A stretch of 64,000 nucleotides of DNA from Histoplasma ohiense (taxonomy: Eukaryota > Ascomycota > Eurotiomycetes > Onygenales > Ajellomycetaceae): the NCBI GenBank assembly GCA_017607445.1, contig JAEVHH010000003.1, positions 1,550,001 to 1,614,000 on the forward strand, given 5' to 3'. Shown here piece after piece: positions 1 through 11,771 of this stretch (within the stretch, counting starts at the first letter, position 1; every line of letters starts with the position of its first letter). The translations under genes were made by a program, and so were the position numbers. The notes under the pieces were generated by a model. The model worked only from the letters and a program-made list of their open reading frames with translations, was not told the origin of the DNA and ran no database searches.

Positions 1-1
1 G

Positions 2-109
2 GAGGAGGAATGTTTTGAGGGGTTTGTGAATTTATTGGGGATTGAGAGTCCTGGGCTGACGAGTGCGCTGGCGATTGGGGAGATGGTTGAGGAGTTGCTA
101 TATGGGTAG
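2..109 (+). CDS. L-2-hydroxyglutarate dehydrogenase-like FAD oxidoreductase, C-terminal end (partial)
   Basis: Only the last 35 codons are in the window; the stop is TAG at 107-109 and the gene enters from the left edge. The tail reads NLLGIESPGLTSALAIGE, the typical C-terminal FAD-domain motif of L-2-hydroxyglutarate dehydrogenases (DAO fold), flavoenzymes that oxidise L-2-hydroxyglutarate to 2-oxoglutarate in mitochondria. The motif is shared with some related DAO-fold oxidases, so the exact substrate is an inference. The gene converges on the iron-type dehydrogenase that ends at 543. Confidence 0.72.
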   Translation, partial: EEECFEGFVNLLGIESPGLTSALAIGEMVEELLYG

Positions 110-542
110 GTCGGGTGGGTGAAAATATGTTTGAGGATAGAGGTTGGAGGGTATGGGAGAGAGTTTGACTTGTTGGTTTCGGCGGTGGGACGACATATTA
201 CAGACGGAGATATACATTTAGATACCCTATTTGAATTGCGCATAGAATGACTCAGTCGAAGGTAGAAGTTGTGTATGGAGCCTTGACTATATTCCCAAAC
301 GCAGACAGGTCAAGTTCTTCCGTTCATTCGTTCAGCCAAATTTCAACGACAGAATATGCACACCATGCGACACTCTGCAATCATATTCCCGGATCCAATC
401 CACACGCGTGCTATACCTATAGGCGTGTAGTAGCATCAGAAGGGGGGGGGGATTGGGATGAGTACATTGTTCGAACTAACTCAGTAACTGCAAGCGCCAT
501 TGTGTCAGATATTTCATTCAGCTCACAACATAAGAAGGCATC
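110..542. other. convergent intergenic region
   Basis: This is the 433-bp gap between the stop codons of two convergent genes, presumably holding both 3' UTRs. A G8 run lies near 441-448. An open frame crosses it, but it has no coding character and overlaps the last exon of the dehydrogenase on the other strand. No RNA gene or repeat is visible. Confidence 0.6.
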
Positions 543-1951
543 TCACCACCTACCACTCTTCAAATCAGGATGTGCCGGATCTCGTAACGCACGGACTGCA
601 ATAGCCTCCTCCCCGCCAGGTCCGACATTATACTATATATCCGAAACAGGAGTCAGCGTAAACTGCCCTCTCTCGCAACCACAACATTCACAAATCATAT
701 CCAGAGGAAAGTGTTGATGGAACATAAAAAAAAGGGGGGGGGGGGGAGAAATCCATACGTCAACCAACCCAGTCACCAATCCCAGCTTCAAAACCAACCC
801 CTCCACTGCCTCCGCCACCAAAAGCGCATCCCTCGCTACATCTCCAGTCCCTCTCAACCCAGGAATATAGGCAACCGCCCTCGCAATCTGCGCCGCCTCC
901 CCGGCCTCCCCAATTCCCCACCCCTCACCACCAGCACCCTCCCTCGCCTTTTCCGCCATAAACCTAATCACCTTCCCCAAACTAATACACGACGTGATCC
1001 CATGTGGAATGCCGTAGGTCGACCCAATAGCATGGCCAATCGCATGGCTAATGCCCAGAGCGCCAGAGAACTGGAAGGGAAAGAGGGCCGCGTAGCTGCC
1101 GAGGAAAAGGCGCTGGCGGATATCTGCATCTTGGGGGTTGGTGAGGCACTGAGGGAGGAGGGTGAAGAGGTCAGTGAGGGCGGAGAGGGCTAAGCGCTTC
1201 GTTGGGACTTCAGGGGCGGAAGGGTTGTAGAGGAGTTCGAGGGCATGGTCGAGAGCGCGGATCTGTGAGATTGGTTAGCACATAATGTTGGAAGAACCGG
1301 CGAGATGGAAGGGGGGTGAACGTGCGGCGCTACTGAGCCATAATCGTAGGGGTGTATGGAGTGCGATGTCCCCGTCGTAGAGCACCGCTATATTTGTGAT
1401 GCCTCTCAGCGTAATGATTCCTGAAGGGGGAATTTCCTCCCAACTCTTCCTCCCACCCAAAAGAACATGAACATAGAAGTCCTCAATATGAAAAGACATT
1501 TAACTAACCCTTCGGCACTAACTCCCTATCTGCAACCCCCACCTTACTCCCATCTGCATTGGTAAACCCCGCATTCTTCGTGGTCTCTGCCACGCTTAAT
1601 GTGGTCGGCACTGCAATGCTGGGTATCCATTTCGCTTCCTCCTTGCCCTGTCCCTGATTACCCCTTGCTTTGTGCAAACGATATGCAACAGCTTTAGCAG
1701 CATCGATGGGCGACCCGCCGCCAACGGAGAGCAGCACGTCAGCACCAGAGTTCCTAACGGCAGCGACAGCGGCTTCGATGTCTGCTATGGGGCTATTCTG
1801 GGAATATTGGTTGTTAGTAATTAAGTGTTGCTGTTTATCTCCTGTGCCGATTCTTTATGTATATATGAACAATAGAGAGGTTAAGTTCCTGGATGTTGGA
1901 AGATGGCGGAGGGCGAGAGAAGGGCAATGGAAAAAGCAGGAAAGAAAGAAC

Positions 1952-1987
<36 letters not shown>

Positions 1988-2359
1988 CCACACATGCTCT
2001 CGCACCCCACTATACGTGCCGGCGTGATGCGTTTCACCCAATATCTCTTCTATGCGACTGATCACTGGCGTTTTCTCGCGGAGAGATTTGCCCGTGATGA
2101 TAAACGCCTTTGAAGCGCCCAGATTGGCGATAACCGTGGGGAGGGAGGCGACACATCCTGCGCTTTCATGGTTAGTTTTTCTGGTCTGCCCTGGGATTGA
2201 TACATGCATTGATAGATTTATAGGGAGTGAAAGGGAGCGTGATATCGTGATGTTCGAATGCTTACCTCGACCGTATAGCATGTACATGGTTGGGGAGGCG
2301 GTATAAGCTCCGCGAAGTGTGCTGTCAACACTACTGCCTTGCATAATGGGTGGAGACAT
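543..2359 (-). CDS. iron-containing alcohol dehydrogenase / maleylacetate reductase-like protein
   Basis: Six exons (543-632, 759-1262, 1326-1387, 1509-1797, 1994-2157, 2266-2359) join in phase to 400 codons, the usual length of the family. The N-terminus carries the nucleotide-binding region; GGGSPIDAAK is the dinucleotide loop; PTTLS..AE follows; and SHAIGHAIGSTYGIPHG holds the metal-binding histidines. Family members reduce maleylacetate to 3-oxoadipate at the end of aromatic degradation, or act as NAD(P)-dependent alcohol dehydrogenases; the sequence does not decide between these. The last exon (GEEAIAVRAL, then HPDLK) matches family C-termini. Four introns are GT-AG. The one at 1263-1325 fits only as GC-AG (donor GCACGT). 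The intron at 1798-1993 starts with a weak GTGTGG donor followed by a 33-nt T run. Start: first ATG in frame, at 2359. Intact by this model, but the unusual introns need transcript support. Confidence 0.85.
1953..1985. repeat. A33 homopolymer inside an intron
   Basis: An uninterrupted run of 33 A on the + strand, which is T33 in the sense strand of the dehydrogenase intron, about 8 nt after its 5' splice site. Runs of this length are unstable and prone to sequencing error, so the exact length is uncertain. Confidence 0.9.
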
Positions 2360-3763
2360 GATGCTTGGACGATTTCAGTCTTTTTGATGCCCTTGGTTGT
2401 GTTAGACTGGATTGAGTTAATTGCCTAACCGTCTGTGTCCCCAGTTCCAGGGTTTATTTTACTATGTACGGATGCTTCCTGATAAATAATGGAGGTTTGT
2501 GCACTGTGCTCAACGAAGTAACCGACGGATTGCAACAATTTCCCGGCAATACACATACATCAAAGCGTTTCCAGGAAAGAAAAGAGGGAGCAATAAATAT
2601 TACACATACGCACCACAAAAGAATCTGATTCAATGTGCCATCAGACACAGTACACATATACGCATGTAGTAGAGTACACAAGAAGGTAGACTACAGCACG
2701 GGGGAACCCATAAGGCATATCAGCATCAACTTTTCCTTGTCTTCTATTGGAGAAAAGAAAAGACAAAATAAATAAGTAAAGAGAAAAGAACAAGAATAAC
2801 TTGCTTGGTGTCTGCTCAACCAACCATCATGCCTTTCTCAAAGACGGGAATACACTCAACTCCCAAATCGCAGGTGTAGAAAGGAACTTATGAAAGTAAT
2901 AAACAGCGTTGGTAACAAATAAAGAACAATTCTTATAATCTCTCATTGCTTCTCCTCCCCTACTTCATTGCCGCCTTCCTTCTTTCTTTCTTCTTTTCCG
3001 TAATTAATTAGCACCCGAAAATAAATTGGGGGGTTCGTGAAGGAAAAGGAACGAAGTTAAGAAGATATGAAAGGATAATGTTAAGCAACTTCCAAGCCAC
3101 TCCACTCCTGAATCTCCATGTGCTGTTTGTTACTCTTATAAAGCTGCAATATAGAAGAAGACGAGGTGATGGGTGGAACTGCAGCCTTAAAGGAAATGCG
3201 GATGGACGGATGGATGGAGATGATATTGGGGGAGGATAAGAAGATGATGACACGCCGTCGTAGCGTATGTGAGGAGGGAGGAGAGGGAATTGGCACGTAA
3301 ACAAAAAATAGGCACTACAAGGGACAATGAGAAATGTAAAAAGAAGCAGAAGGACCAATACAACAAATTGAGGACAGAGCGTACATACCATACCATCTAA
3401 AGAAGGGATAAAAGAAAAAAAAAAATTGGAAGGGAGTAAAATAATAATAATAATAATAAGATAAAAAAAAATCATAACATGATGAAAGAAAAGTTACTCA
3501 TAAATCACGTAAAAAGGAAAATTCCAACAGAGGTGAAAAATGAAACAAAAACAAACCACTCAGGGGGACCGTGGGGGGAGTTCTTTTAAATAGCGTGTAA
3601 CAAATACATAAAAAAAAACCATAGAATGGGCTGCTTTTTGTTTCGCTAACACCTGCTTTAACCATCCCGTCCCTCCCAATTGAAACGGACCATCAAAAAA
3701 GGGAAAGAAACGTTAAAAAAAAAAAAAAAAAACAGAACCAGAAAGCCCCGCAGGAGTTGAAGA
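2360..3763. other. intergenic: dehydrogenase promoter and pab1 3' region
   Basis: No supportable gene. The left part is the upstream region of the dehydrogenase and the right part is the 3' region of pab1. It holds a short ATA microsatellite near 3440-3460 and several A-rich runs. The small open frames have no coding signature. Confidence 0.6.
3715..3732 (-). repeat. U18 tract in the pab1 3' UTR
   Basis: A18 on the + strand, hence U18 in the pab1 mRNA, beginning 31 nt after the stop codon. It is long enough to pair with the A-rich tracts upstream of the same gene or with a poly(A) tail. Homopolymer length may be affected by sequencing. Confidence 0.75.
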
Positions 3764-6346
3764 TTAGGATTTGGTCTCTTCTGACTTGCTGTCTTTGCCG
3801 GCTTCCTTCGACTGTTTGGCTGCGTCCGCAGCTTCACCTTCACCACCCTTGCTCTTCATATATTCATCATAAACATTTATAGCCTCGTCGACCTTGGCAC
3901 GGAGTGCAGCGTCATCATCGACCCTATTGTAGAGCAGTGACAGCATTAGCATACTGATCAAACGACAACAGCGAAGCAATTGTCGGGTCGAAGTGAGGGA
4001 GAAACTCACAAACTAAGTAGTTCTGCATTGTCCATTTCCAAAAGCATACCAGTGATCTTGCCAGCCAACTCTGGTTGTTGGGCTTGGATCTTAGGGTAGA
4101 TAGCTTCACCAAGCATTTGTTTTTGTTGGGCGGGTGGCGCTGCACTCAAAGCCTGGAGATTGAGGGTAGGACCGCCGACGGACTCATCACGGGGGGGCAT
4201 TGCTTGTCCTGGTCCGGTTCCACGACCAGCTTGTCCGGAACGGACCATACCGCCTTGTTGGGGTGGAATGCCACGGCCTTGTGCGAAACCTTGGCCGCCA
4301 GCCCGCATGCCTGGTACATTAGCCAAATTTGGAGGCATACCCTGTATGCCAGGAACCTGGCCGCGGCCGCCACCACCTCGTCCGAACGATGCTTGAACTT
4401 GGGCAATAGCTTGTGGGTAGCTGAGACCGTTTGGCAGCCCACCAGGACCTTGGAGCGCACCAATGGGAAGGCCCTGGGCACCTAGGCCAAAGGCATTTGG
4501 TGGGAGTTGTTGGTTGGGGTTAATCCCGCGACCGCCTTGCTGTCCCGGGAACCCTGCGGCGAATTGACCAGGTCGGCCACCTGGCATGCCAGGTATAACC
4601 ATTCCAGGTTGTTGACCAAAAGCCATACCACCGCGTTGTGCAGCGTTGGCGGGGATGAATCCTTGCTGGCCCGGTGGGTAGTAGACAGCGGGCTGCATGA
4701 ACTGTTAAGAACAATCAGAATACACAGGAATTCGTACAGATGGTGGTATGAAAATTCTCCTAACTTACTGGCTGGGACATTCCTGCAGCAGCAGCAACCT
4801 GCTGTTGTCGGATAGTATTACGAGCTTGAATGCTTGCCTCAAGCTTTGCACGTGGTACGTGTTAGCAGGTTGACAATAGAAAGTATGCAAGAGAAAAGCA
4901 TAGACTTGAAGCACGTACCTGGCTTTTGCGGACATCTTTCCGCTGAGCTAGTGCGACGTATAGAGGCTTGCCATTGACCATGCGCTGGTTCATTTCCGTG
5001 ACGGCCTTAGAAGCTTCATCAGGATTGCTGAAGCAGACGAAACCAAAGCCCTTACTTTTCCCAAGTTTCTTCTCAGTAGCATTTTTGCTGTCGGATTTCT
5101 CAGCTTTGTCGCTCTTGTCAGCGGAGTCCTCCTCACCAGACTCCTTCTTAGCCTCATCTTTCACGTTTTCCTTATTGGCGCTCTCTTTTTCCTTCTCAGA
5201 TTCAGAACCGGGATCCCCAGCAGTGTCACGCATAACTCGAGCAGATGTAATGTTTCCAAAGCTGATGAAGAGGTCCCGCAGTTTCTCATCATCGATGTCA
5301 TCGGTTAAGTTCTTGACGTAGAGATTAACACCCTGGTATTTGGATGCCTTTTCGACACGGGCAGCCTCATGCTGTTTGCGCAACTCCTCCTCCCGCTCGT
5401 GCTTCTTCTGTGCGCGGCCGACGTAAAGTTTCTGACCCTTGTATTCCTTGTCGTTTAATTCTTCAACAGCTGCAGCAGCACTCTCATGCTTGACGAAGTT
5501 GACGAAACCGAACCCTCTGCTCTTTCCAGTCTCCCCGTCGCGGCTAATAGATGCGGAGGTTATTTCGCCATATTTTTCAAACAGCTCCCGGAACTCCTCA
5601 TTGGAGACCTCAGTATCCAAGTTCTTCACGTATACGTTGGTAAAATTGGCCTTCATCTCCTCGAATTTGCTCTGGCGATCTTTCTTGGCAATATGGTGGC
5701 CGACGAATACCTTCTTCTCGTTCAGCAACATACCGTTGACGTGTTTGATGGCATTGGTGGCGGCTTCCGCGGTTTCGTAATGGACAAAGCCATAGCCCTT
5801 AGAATTACCGAACTCGTCCTGGGCGACTTTGCAACTGAGAATGTTACCGAAAGCGGCGAAGGTGTCGTGAAGGGCCTTGTTGTCGATAGCGGTATCCAGG
5901 TTCTTGATGAAGACATTGCCCTGGCCGGTTTTGCGCAGGGCAGGATCACGCTGGGACCACATAATCCGGCAAGGTTTGCCTTTGATGAGGGTGTAATTGA
6001 GGTCCTCGAGAGCACGTTCGCCATCAGCGGTGTTGTTGTAGTTGACATAAGCATAACCGAGAGAACGTCTGGTGACAGCATCGCGGCACACACGGATGGA
6101 AGCGACTTGGCCGATGGAGGAGAAGAGCTCGAAAAGCATGGCTTCGGTGACGGAGGGGTCTAATTCTCCGACGTAGAGGGAGGCAGAATGTGGTTGGGTG
6201 GTACTGGGACCAGCAGAATTGGGGGTCTCGCTGCCATCTCCGGCAGCATCATTTGCAAAGTTTGTGTTAACGGTGGTGCCATTCGTCGAGGATTCCACGG
6301 GGTTGCTCTCTGGGGCGGCGACGGATGATACTTCAGCAGCAGACAT
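3764..6346 (-). CDS. PAB1: polyadenylate-binding protein Pab1
   Basis: Four exons (3764-3923, 4010-4701, 4769-4843, 4919-6346) join in phase to 784 residues. The protein binds mRNA poly(A) tails, bridges to eIF4G for translation and controls deadenylation; it is mainly cytoplasmic. In order: an acidic/Ser-rich N-terminus; four RRMs (first RNP2 is [14 protein letters not shown]1 copies include [16 protein letters not shown] and KGFGFVCF); a Pro/Gly/Gln/Met-rich linker (about 500-690); and a C-terminal MLLE domain ([10 protein letters not shown], then [12 protein letters not shown]). MLLE is split by the last intron but rejoins in frame. RRM4 has a Lys/Glu/Ser-rich insertion of about 50 residues between RNP2 and RNP1. 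The start MSAAEV at 6346 was chosen because upstream in-frame codons lack family similarity. The protein ends in a Lys/Glu-rich tail. Confidence 0.97.
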
Positions 6347-7900
6347 TTTGGCGACTGAGAATGTTCTTATTTTCTTCGAATATCTGAGGGGGGGGAAAAG
6401 ACGAGTAAGATGGTGAGCAGAGCTCAGCCAGACCACAGAAACAAAGCAGGTAGATATGGATTTTCTGTGGGGAAATTAGGAAGGCGGGATGAGGGTGTGT
6501 TCTCTCTGTGGGAAATTTTGGCAGGCTCAGAGAAAGGGCGACAAAAGACGACAACGACCTACACTGGATATATAAATGGGAGTGATACTCAAAGGAGCTA
6601 AAAGGGATATCAACAGGGTGATCTGCCAAACGGAGACATTTTGTTAGTAGAATGGTCCTGGCGCTGATAGTGATGCCTGTCGTTGTGGAGATGGGGAACG
6701 AAAAGATAGAAGCAAAGTCCGGGAGATCGCAGCACCGTCAGGCAAACTGGAGCAATATGGACTCACTAGATAGATCCTGCACGAGAGGATTTATTTCAAG
6801 GGGAGGTGGAATTTTCAATTTTTTTTTTGGCACGTTACGAGTATTTTCGACTAGGGGAAGGGGGCAGAGCGAGGGAGAGAATATCGGATGGAGACACTGT
6901 GGCTGACCAGAGAATCGAGGTTACTGACTCTGATGTTGGATGGAGATAAGGCACTGGAATGTCGTAGTGGCAGTGTCCAGAAGACCAAGACCGTCGACGA
7001 GAGAAGGAAAGAAAGGAGATAGATTGAGAAAATAGATGGATGAGGAGGTTGAAGATAGAAGACGAGGTTGCTGTTGCTGTGGCAAAAGAAAAGACCACAC
7101 AAGCAAACTGAAAGACCTTTTTTGACCTTTTTCTTTTTTTTTTACAGGTTTTTTTTTTTTTCTTCTTTTCTCCTCTGGGTCGGAATTTTTTTTTTTTTTT
7201 TTCGATTTTGGGGTTTGTGAAGGGGGAAAAGGAAAAAAGATTAAATTTTGGAGTTTGGCCAAAATGAAAAAATCAAATTGGGCGTGTTGAAACTAGTCCC
7301 AGTCGGGAAATATTTTCGCAGCTACTTCAGGCCCAATTTAACACCTTGTTGGGGTTACCGTGGTTTGGATTTTTGATTTTTCTATCAAACTAAGGCGAGC
7401 AGTAGACCGTACATACTATTCTTTGCACTTGACTACCAACAGAAAACCTGAGAATGTGAGAATGACCATTAGAACAAGTAACAAGCAACCATTGGCGATA
7501 TTTTTGTTTGTTTGGAAAGAGAAGGAAACGCTAGCTAGAATATTAAACAAAAATGAGCATAACGCTGGCAAGCCATGCCCCGCTCTGTGGAAAATATGAT
7601 CATGATGATAAAGTTCAATAAAAAATAAAGAAGAAAATTGCCAGTCTCCCAGTTGTGATATCAGAGAACAATGCTTGCTTAGCGACATTAACCTCACAAG
7701 TATATATTTGTCAGGCCTTGCCATTAGTCTTTATTGCCAATCTGTCGTCTAGGCATTCCATGAGAGGGAGGGAGCTTGAAAAAATTAAGTAAAATAAAAG
7801 CCCAACTTCAATGTGCCACGAGACGGGGGGAGAGGGAGAAAGAAGAAAGAAAAAGAAGAAAGAGAGAAAAGGCCCAAGTCCCATTTCATCTAAACTGAAC
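6347..7900. other. intergenic: pab1 leader/promoter and HUL5 3' region
   Basis: No gene is supported. The left half is the leader and promoter of pab1, with A tracts in the sense direction at 6819-6828, 7134-7143, 7149-7161 and 7186-7202. The right half is the 3' region of HUL5. Small open frames here are low-complexity translations. Confidence 0.6.
7134..7202 (-). promoter_or_regulatory. A-rich element upstream of pab1
   Basis: Read on the pab1 strand, this stretch holds A17, A13 and A10 runs in 69 nt, 788-856 nt before the ATG; another A10 lies at 6819-6828. In animals, oligo(A) in the 5' UTR of the PABPC1 mRNA lets the protein repress its own translation. If the fungal transcript starts upstream of 7202, this would be an equivalent site. 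Otherwise it is a poly(dA:dT) nucleosome-excluding promoter element. The sequence alone does not place the transcription start. Confidence 0.4.
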
Positions 7901-10900
7901 TCAACTCAAATCAAACCCTGCCCCTGCATTAATCGCATACATCAGTTTCTCCCTCAACGTGTCGAGGCGTGTATATCGGGGTAGTTTCAGTAAATTCGCA
8001 CACGTGCTTGTGCTGGGCAACCGCTCCTCATCTGCACTCGAATCGCGTATGCTAAACCGCGGATTCAAATGGCTGAAGCCCAGCAGCGGCGCTCGAGGCG
8101 TCGACGTCACGAATTTCAATAACTTCTGCCGGTCCGCATTCGTCATCGTCTGCAGCACCTCCCAGAATAGCTTGATCGTGGGATGTTCCTGGTTATCGTC
8201 GCCAATCACGTAGCTGCCGCTGTAGACAGTGTTCCGCCGTAGGTCGGCTACGTCAATCTCACCCGTGTCTCCGCCGACGAGGGTTTGGAGCTCGGACTGG
8301 TTGAACATAGATAGCCAGGAGGGTTGGATGATGGTGCCGAGGCCCTGGAGGAAGGCGTTGGTTTGCAGATAGGGCTGTGCTTGGAGGCGGTGGCGAGCGA
8401 TGTAGGAGATATAGACGAGTCGGTTTTGATTCGTCACAGGGATCTCGGAACCGTGCGGTTTGAGATCTTTGGTTATGTTTTCTGTGATTGTTTCAATCGT
8501 GCCGTCTGGTTTTTCGATGGGGACGGCTATGGTATCTGTTACGGTGAAATTTAGAGCGAAGTCTTCGACATCTCCTGGGTAGTTTTTCAGTTGGAGCTGT
8601 AGAAGGGGAAGGCGGATGGTTAGCGAATAAATGGTCCATTTCAAAAAGAAAAGTGGGGAGGGGATGGCTTAATTGACGGTAATTGATGAAACAAAAAGCG
8701 ACTTACCAGGCCTTGATACAGGCCTTCGTCGAGATCCCGTACTTCATTGAGATTGGCACGATAAGAAGACTCTTTCCGCGCCGAACTCGTCCCCCCAGTC
8801 AGTGCCCATTTTAAAAGAAAGAACCCCGCGAAGCTGACATCCGCTAAAATTCCCTCGTATAGACATTTTCCGATGATACGGCCTAGAAACTCATACCGTT
8901 TCAATATTTCCTTAACCTCTACGTTCATGGTGGGGCTTCTTTCGGGGACTCCTTGCCGTCGGAGCTGAGCCTTACGCTGCTCTATGAGTGTAGGGTTCGG
9001 GTACAGCAGGTGCTGATCGTTTTCGATAAAAAGGCTGGAGGGCTCCGAAGGGTTGAAAGCATCACTAATAACGCTCGTCAGAAATTCCTTGGTGACCCCA
9101 CCACCATCGATTCCTGCTTCGGGCGTGCCGAATTTGTCGATAAACGAAATTTGTATCGGTTCCTTCAAGCCATCACCTAGCTCATAGAACTTATCGAACG
9201 CGTCCTGGAACAAGGACTCTCGTCTTATGTTCGCATGATGCTTGCTCAAGACGTCATGTCCCCTGGACATACCATCATTGCTCAATCCCATCAAGCTATG
9301 AGCAACGGACAAGCGCCAGGAGTCAGGGTCAATAAAGCCTCGTCTCCTTTGGACTTGATCTCTGAAGATGAACTCCCGGAATATCTGAACACGGGTAGCG
9401 AACGGTATGAAGAATGGTATGTTCCTCAAAATTTCTAGTCGTGGAGCAACGGCCTCGAGCTCTTTCCTCCTTGCGACTTGTTGTTGTCGTTTTCTAAGCT
9501 CCTCGATCCGGCGAAGGTGGTGAGCCCTCCCAGTTCCTACTAATACCGGGAAATGATCATAATCATCTTCCATTGTTTCATTGAGTGTCTCATCATGGTT
9601 GTCATCATCGTCCTCGTCGTAATCTTGGAGCTGATGTCTATTTTCTTCCTCAGCGACGACCGTGGGAATGAACCCTTCCATATCAAAACGGTCAACCATA
9701 AGCCAATGGCCATCAGGCAAAAATTTCCGTCTTGAACTAGACAGCAATTTAGTAAACCACATGCAAATACTCAAAGATTAACGCGGGAGCAAACTTACTC
9801 TCTCTCGTGCACCATGCGTAGCAAACCTGTAACCAACCCTTTAAAATAATCTAGAGGTATCCCGGTAACGCTTACTAAAGTACTCCTCTTAGATTTCAGG
9901 TTTGAGTGAACCGGCTCCAGCGGCGGAGAACGGATGCTAAAGTAATTTCGAATGCCGTCGGTGTCTGAAGGATCTATATTTGTAGAGGTCAAATCCGCTG
10001 AGTTCCAATATAGTGTGAACGCCAAGTTCTTCAAGAAAAGGGTTAGATTCCTAACATCGTCTAGTGGTAGTGCGCTCTCTTGTGTCCAGGAAGCATTGGA
10101 TTTTGAAGGTTTGCCTAGCGAGGTAGTGGCAGAAAAGAATTCCTCATCGTCCAAAACTTTCAGGAGAAAGGTATAAAGCTCAAGAAACAGCAGAATAACT
10201 GTCCATTCTTGTTCTCGGTCGCTACTCCTCTCGGCGATTGGACCGCCCTGGGAGCTAAGTGCCGAGCCTGTCTGAAGCATTGAAAGGACATCGCGCGAGT
10301 TTTGTGCTATATTTAGAAATACCCTTGTTGATTTAGATGCGTTCCAAAAGTACTTGATGGCAGGTAGCCGACCAGAAGTGGAATCTCCACCTGTCCCTGT
10401 TTCCATAGCAGAACCCAAGTAAAGCCACATGCGTATTTCATCACCTCGCTTCGGGAAAACCCTTAAGAGTGTCAGTGCATAGGCCGCTAGGGCCTTTACA
10501 TCTTTTGATGCTTGTAGGTGTAGCTGAGAACTGTTATTGTTGACAGTGGGAAGTCGATTTGGTGCTGCGTGGCTCAGAAGGTGTGTAATGCTGTGCTGGT
10601 CGAGCAGTGTGTAGAGTTGACTTCGAACAAAGGGGGGAAGTAGCTCAGTCTGGGTCTTTTCCTCGCCACCAAGACGACGAGATACTTCACCAGCTATAGG
10701 GCTTAGCAGTCCCGCAACGGCCTTGACAAACAAAGTCTCAGGGGCTTGCTTGACTACACCATCACCTTGTGCGTGTCGATGGAAGTAGATGAAATAGGAG
10801 AGCAGCCACAATCGTCTGTCGACGTCTATTGGCTCGGAAAAAGAATTTGCATATGGCAGGATATGTGAATCTATCGCGGAGGCCAGAAGTTTATAGTTTA

Positions 10901-11771
10901 CTCCCGCGGCTAGGTCATCTAGCCCTCCAAGGTGGCTGTCAAGAGACGGGATGGCTAAAAAGACTCGTCCGAACCACCCGTAGGCATCGAGTGTTTCCGA
11001 TGTGATAGGCTGAAGAAGGGCAAGCACACTTCTAACGACCATGTCTCTGGTTTGACTAGTATTCAGCGACGTCTGGAGATTTAAAGTTATGGCCGCTAAA
11101 GCAGAATAGTACCGTTCAGCTAGTCGAGTCATCTGTGTTGGTAACAAAGTAGAAAGAAACGTTATAAGCTGGAGGAAATCATTAACCAACGACACAGACG
11201 GCGACGACGAGGGAGTTGTCGCAAGGAACTGGAGAGTAACCACTCCAAGGCGGCGAAGGGTGGGCGGCCATTCTCCATCAGGTTGCAGGACAGGAGCCTC
11301 TTCCAAAGTCATTTGGAAAGACTTTGCAAAATATGATAGCCGTGCCCAGTCATCCCGGTCCTTAATCCAAATGAAACACAACAGCTTCCTCAGCTGAGAT
11401 AAACAATCCGTAGGGTCCGCATAGGGCTGCGGCATACCCATCCACACCAGCGCGTCTCCATCGGAACCGGGTCTCGCATCTGGCCCTCTATTGCGTTCCA
11501 CATTATCCCACTCTGTTCTCCAAGAGTCCTTTGCGGCTTTCCGGGCCTTGTATCCCCTCCATGTGCGTTGTAGAATGTAGGTTGCCTGCAAGCGCTCCCG
11601 GTCTAGTTGTCGTTGCCGGCGTTCCTGCTGAGCGAGGGCAATGGTTGCTTGCTTGCCCTGACCGGCTTGACCATGACGTCCCGAAGAGTATGCGGACACA
11701 GGGTTCGTTGGTCGGTTTGAGAGGTTGACCTGTCGCGGTCTGCGAGCCTTTCCAGTAAATGACTGGAACAT
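7901..11771 (-). CDS. HUL5: HECT-type E3 ubiquitin ligase Hul5 (UBE3C family)
   Basis: Three exons (7901-8596, 8707-9736, 9799-11771) give 1,232 residues. Hul5/UBE3C extends ubiquitin chains on substrates at the proteasome and in the cytosol after proteotoxic stress. The N-terminus MFQSFTGKARRPRQVNLS and the IQ-like helix with LQRTWRGYKARK (about 60-75) are diagnostic of this family. A long helical region follows, then an acidic stretch (DEDDDD) and the HECT domain, which includes RRESLFQDAF, GIDGGGVTKEF and YEFLGRIIGKCLYEG. The catalytic cysteine lies in STSTCANLLKLPRY (about Cys1200), and the protein ends with the usual hydrophobic/acidic tail (GFDLS). Length fits filamentous-fungal homologues. 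Start: ATG at 11771, exactly at the conserved N-terminus. All introns are short and GT-AG. Confidence 0.96.
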
